Notes under the pieces: model-generated
Seen by the model: only the letters and a program-made list of their open reading frames with translations
Databases searched by the model: none
What the model was told of the DNA's origin: nothing
Shown here: positions 63,620 to 64,000 of the stretch, one piece after another
Numbering within the stretch: position 1 is the stretch's first letter
Layout of the letters: every line of letters starts with the position of its first letter
Made by a program: the position numbers and the translations under genes
IMG/VR virus record: IMGVR_UViG_3300034417_000033
Span: 42,908-106,907 of that record
Reading direction: 5' to 3' (one strand)
Origin: a virus
Length of the DNA stretch: 64,000 nucleotides

Positions 63620-64000
63620 TCAGCTCCAAGTGTTGTGGGTTGAGTAGCTTTCTTTTTCAGTGTTAGCAGAACAAACTTTGCTTCTTCAATTGCAAGTTGC
63701 ATTTCTTTCATGTCATCAAAAGTCAACGTGATTCCACCGTTAGCAGACATCTTTACGTTGACACTTTTTGTACGGTCTACAGTTTCTCTATGGTCGTGAT
63801 GATACCCGTCAATTGCAACATAAACTAAAATATTTGCCATGGAATGCAGCTGACTATTAGTTGTAGTCTTTCGAAGAACTACGAAAGTCACGTCATCTTT
63901 AGTCTTAACTTGGCCATGCCAAGGACTAGCCGATTTACCAGTGCGTAACATGTGCGCTAAAGATGCGAGCGCATGTTCATCATCCGCTTCAATAGTAACT
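63616..64000 (-). CDS. Unknown protein, N-terminus cut by window edge
   Basis: The frame stays open to the right edge (128 codons seen), so the true start lies outside. ASPWHGQVKTKDDVTFVVLR and GGITLTFDDMKEMQLAIEEA are visible, the latter loosely like the small-protein family motif. It overlaps the RlmN-like gene by 4 bases (ATGA). The function is unknown. Confidence 0.65.
   Translation of the reverse strand, partial: VTIEADDEHALASLAHMLRTGKSASPWHGQVKTKDDVTFVVLRKTTTNSQLHSMANILVYVAIDGYHHDHRETVDRTKSVNVKMSANGGITLTFDDMKEMQLAIEEAKFVLLTLKKKATQPTTLGAE

Noticed and set aside
1-64000. CRISPR arrays, insertion sequences, integrases and homing endonucleases
   Set aside because: None were found by reading: no regularly spaced repeats, transposase motifs, or GIY-YIG/HNH/LAGLIDADG signatures were recognised.

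Overview
This window reads as part of the genome of a large, strictly lytic, T4-like (Straboviridae/Kyanoviridae-type) contractile-tailed phage of a Gram-negative bacterium. Recognisable T4 core genes are the class Ia ribonucleotide reductase pair nrdA/nrdB, helicase 41, primase 61, clamp-loader subunit 62, uvsW, uvsX, a uvsY-like gene, ssDNA-binding protein 32, terminases 16 and 17, head-completion gene 4, tail tube 19, tail sheath 18, dNMP kinase 1, rIIA and rIIB. A proteobacterial-type host is inferred from the strong sigma70-like early promoters (TTGACA, 17-base spacer, TATAAT/TATACT) and from exported proteins with ordinary signal peptides. The host itself cannot be named from the sequence.

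Nearly every gene lies on the minus strand and is transcribed from high to low coordinates. The two clear plus-strand genes are at 16305 and 52868. From the right edge: 64.0-52.0 kb holds early/accessory genes. These include an RlmN-like radical SAM enzyme, a YqeY-like protein, a Pth2 peptidyl-tRNA hydrolase, a patatin-like phospholipase, a DnaQ-like exonuclease, a KTSC protein, many small unknown proteins, tRNA-Arg(CCU), an unusual tRNA-Ser(CGA)-like gene and a tRNA 3'-half. A plus-strand repeat-rich virion protein interrupts it. 52.0-47.0 kb holds rIIA, rIIB and a pair of membrane proteins. 47-43 kb holds small early proteins, including a cyclic-phosphate receiver-type (cRec) protein. 43-26 kb is a late morphogenesis block: virion protein, gene 1, sheath, exported nuclease, tube, tube-like baseplate protein, metallopeptidase, gene 4, gene 16, peptide deformylase, large acidic virion proteins, a degenerate terminase-like protein and gene 17. 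26-12 kb is the replication/recombination block (32, uvsX, uvsY-like, uvsW, 62, a Pol III alpha-like fragment, 61, 41). 12-6 kb is again virion genes. 6-0.3 kb holds nrdA/nrdB, glutaredoxin and a PAAR/M15 spike protein.

Two promoter classes can be read directly. Late genes are preceded by GATAAATA or CATAAATA, close to the T4 gp55 late element TATAAATA. Early genes are preceded by near-perfect sigma70 promoters, three of which place the ATG 5-6 bases after the -10 box, predicting leaderless mRNAs. In three places the -35 box contains the stop codon of the gene upstream. Intrinsic terminators separate several blocks.

The observations most worth following are these: an RBS-sequestering inverted repeat in front of the tail sheath gene that straddles a late promoter; a terminase-ATPase paralogue with both catalytic motifs lost, immediately upstream of gene 17; four virion-cluster proteins sharing a short N-terminus ending in LxE, as in T4 capsid-targeting sequences, one of them an HEXXH metallopeptidase; a scattered family of small proteins with a shared C-terminal motif; and an intrinsic terminator lying inside a coding region. 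No stretch longer than 300 bases lacks a gene. The longest gaps, at 46834-47061 and 60411-60632, hold nested inverted repeats.
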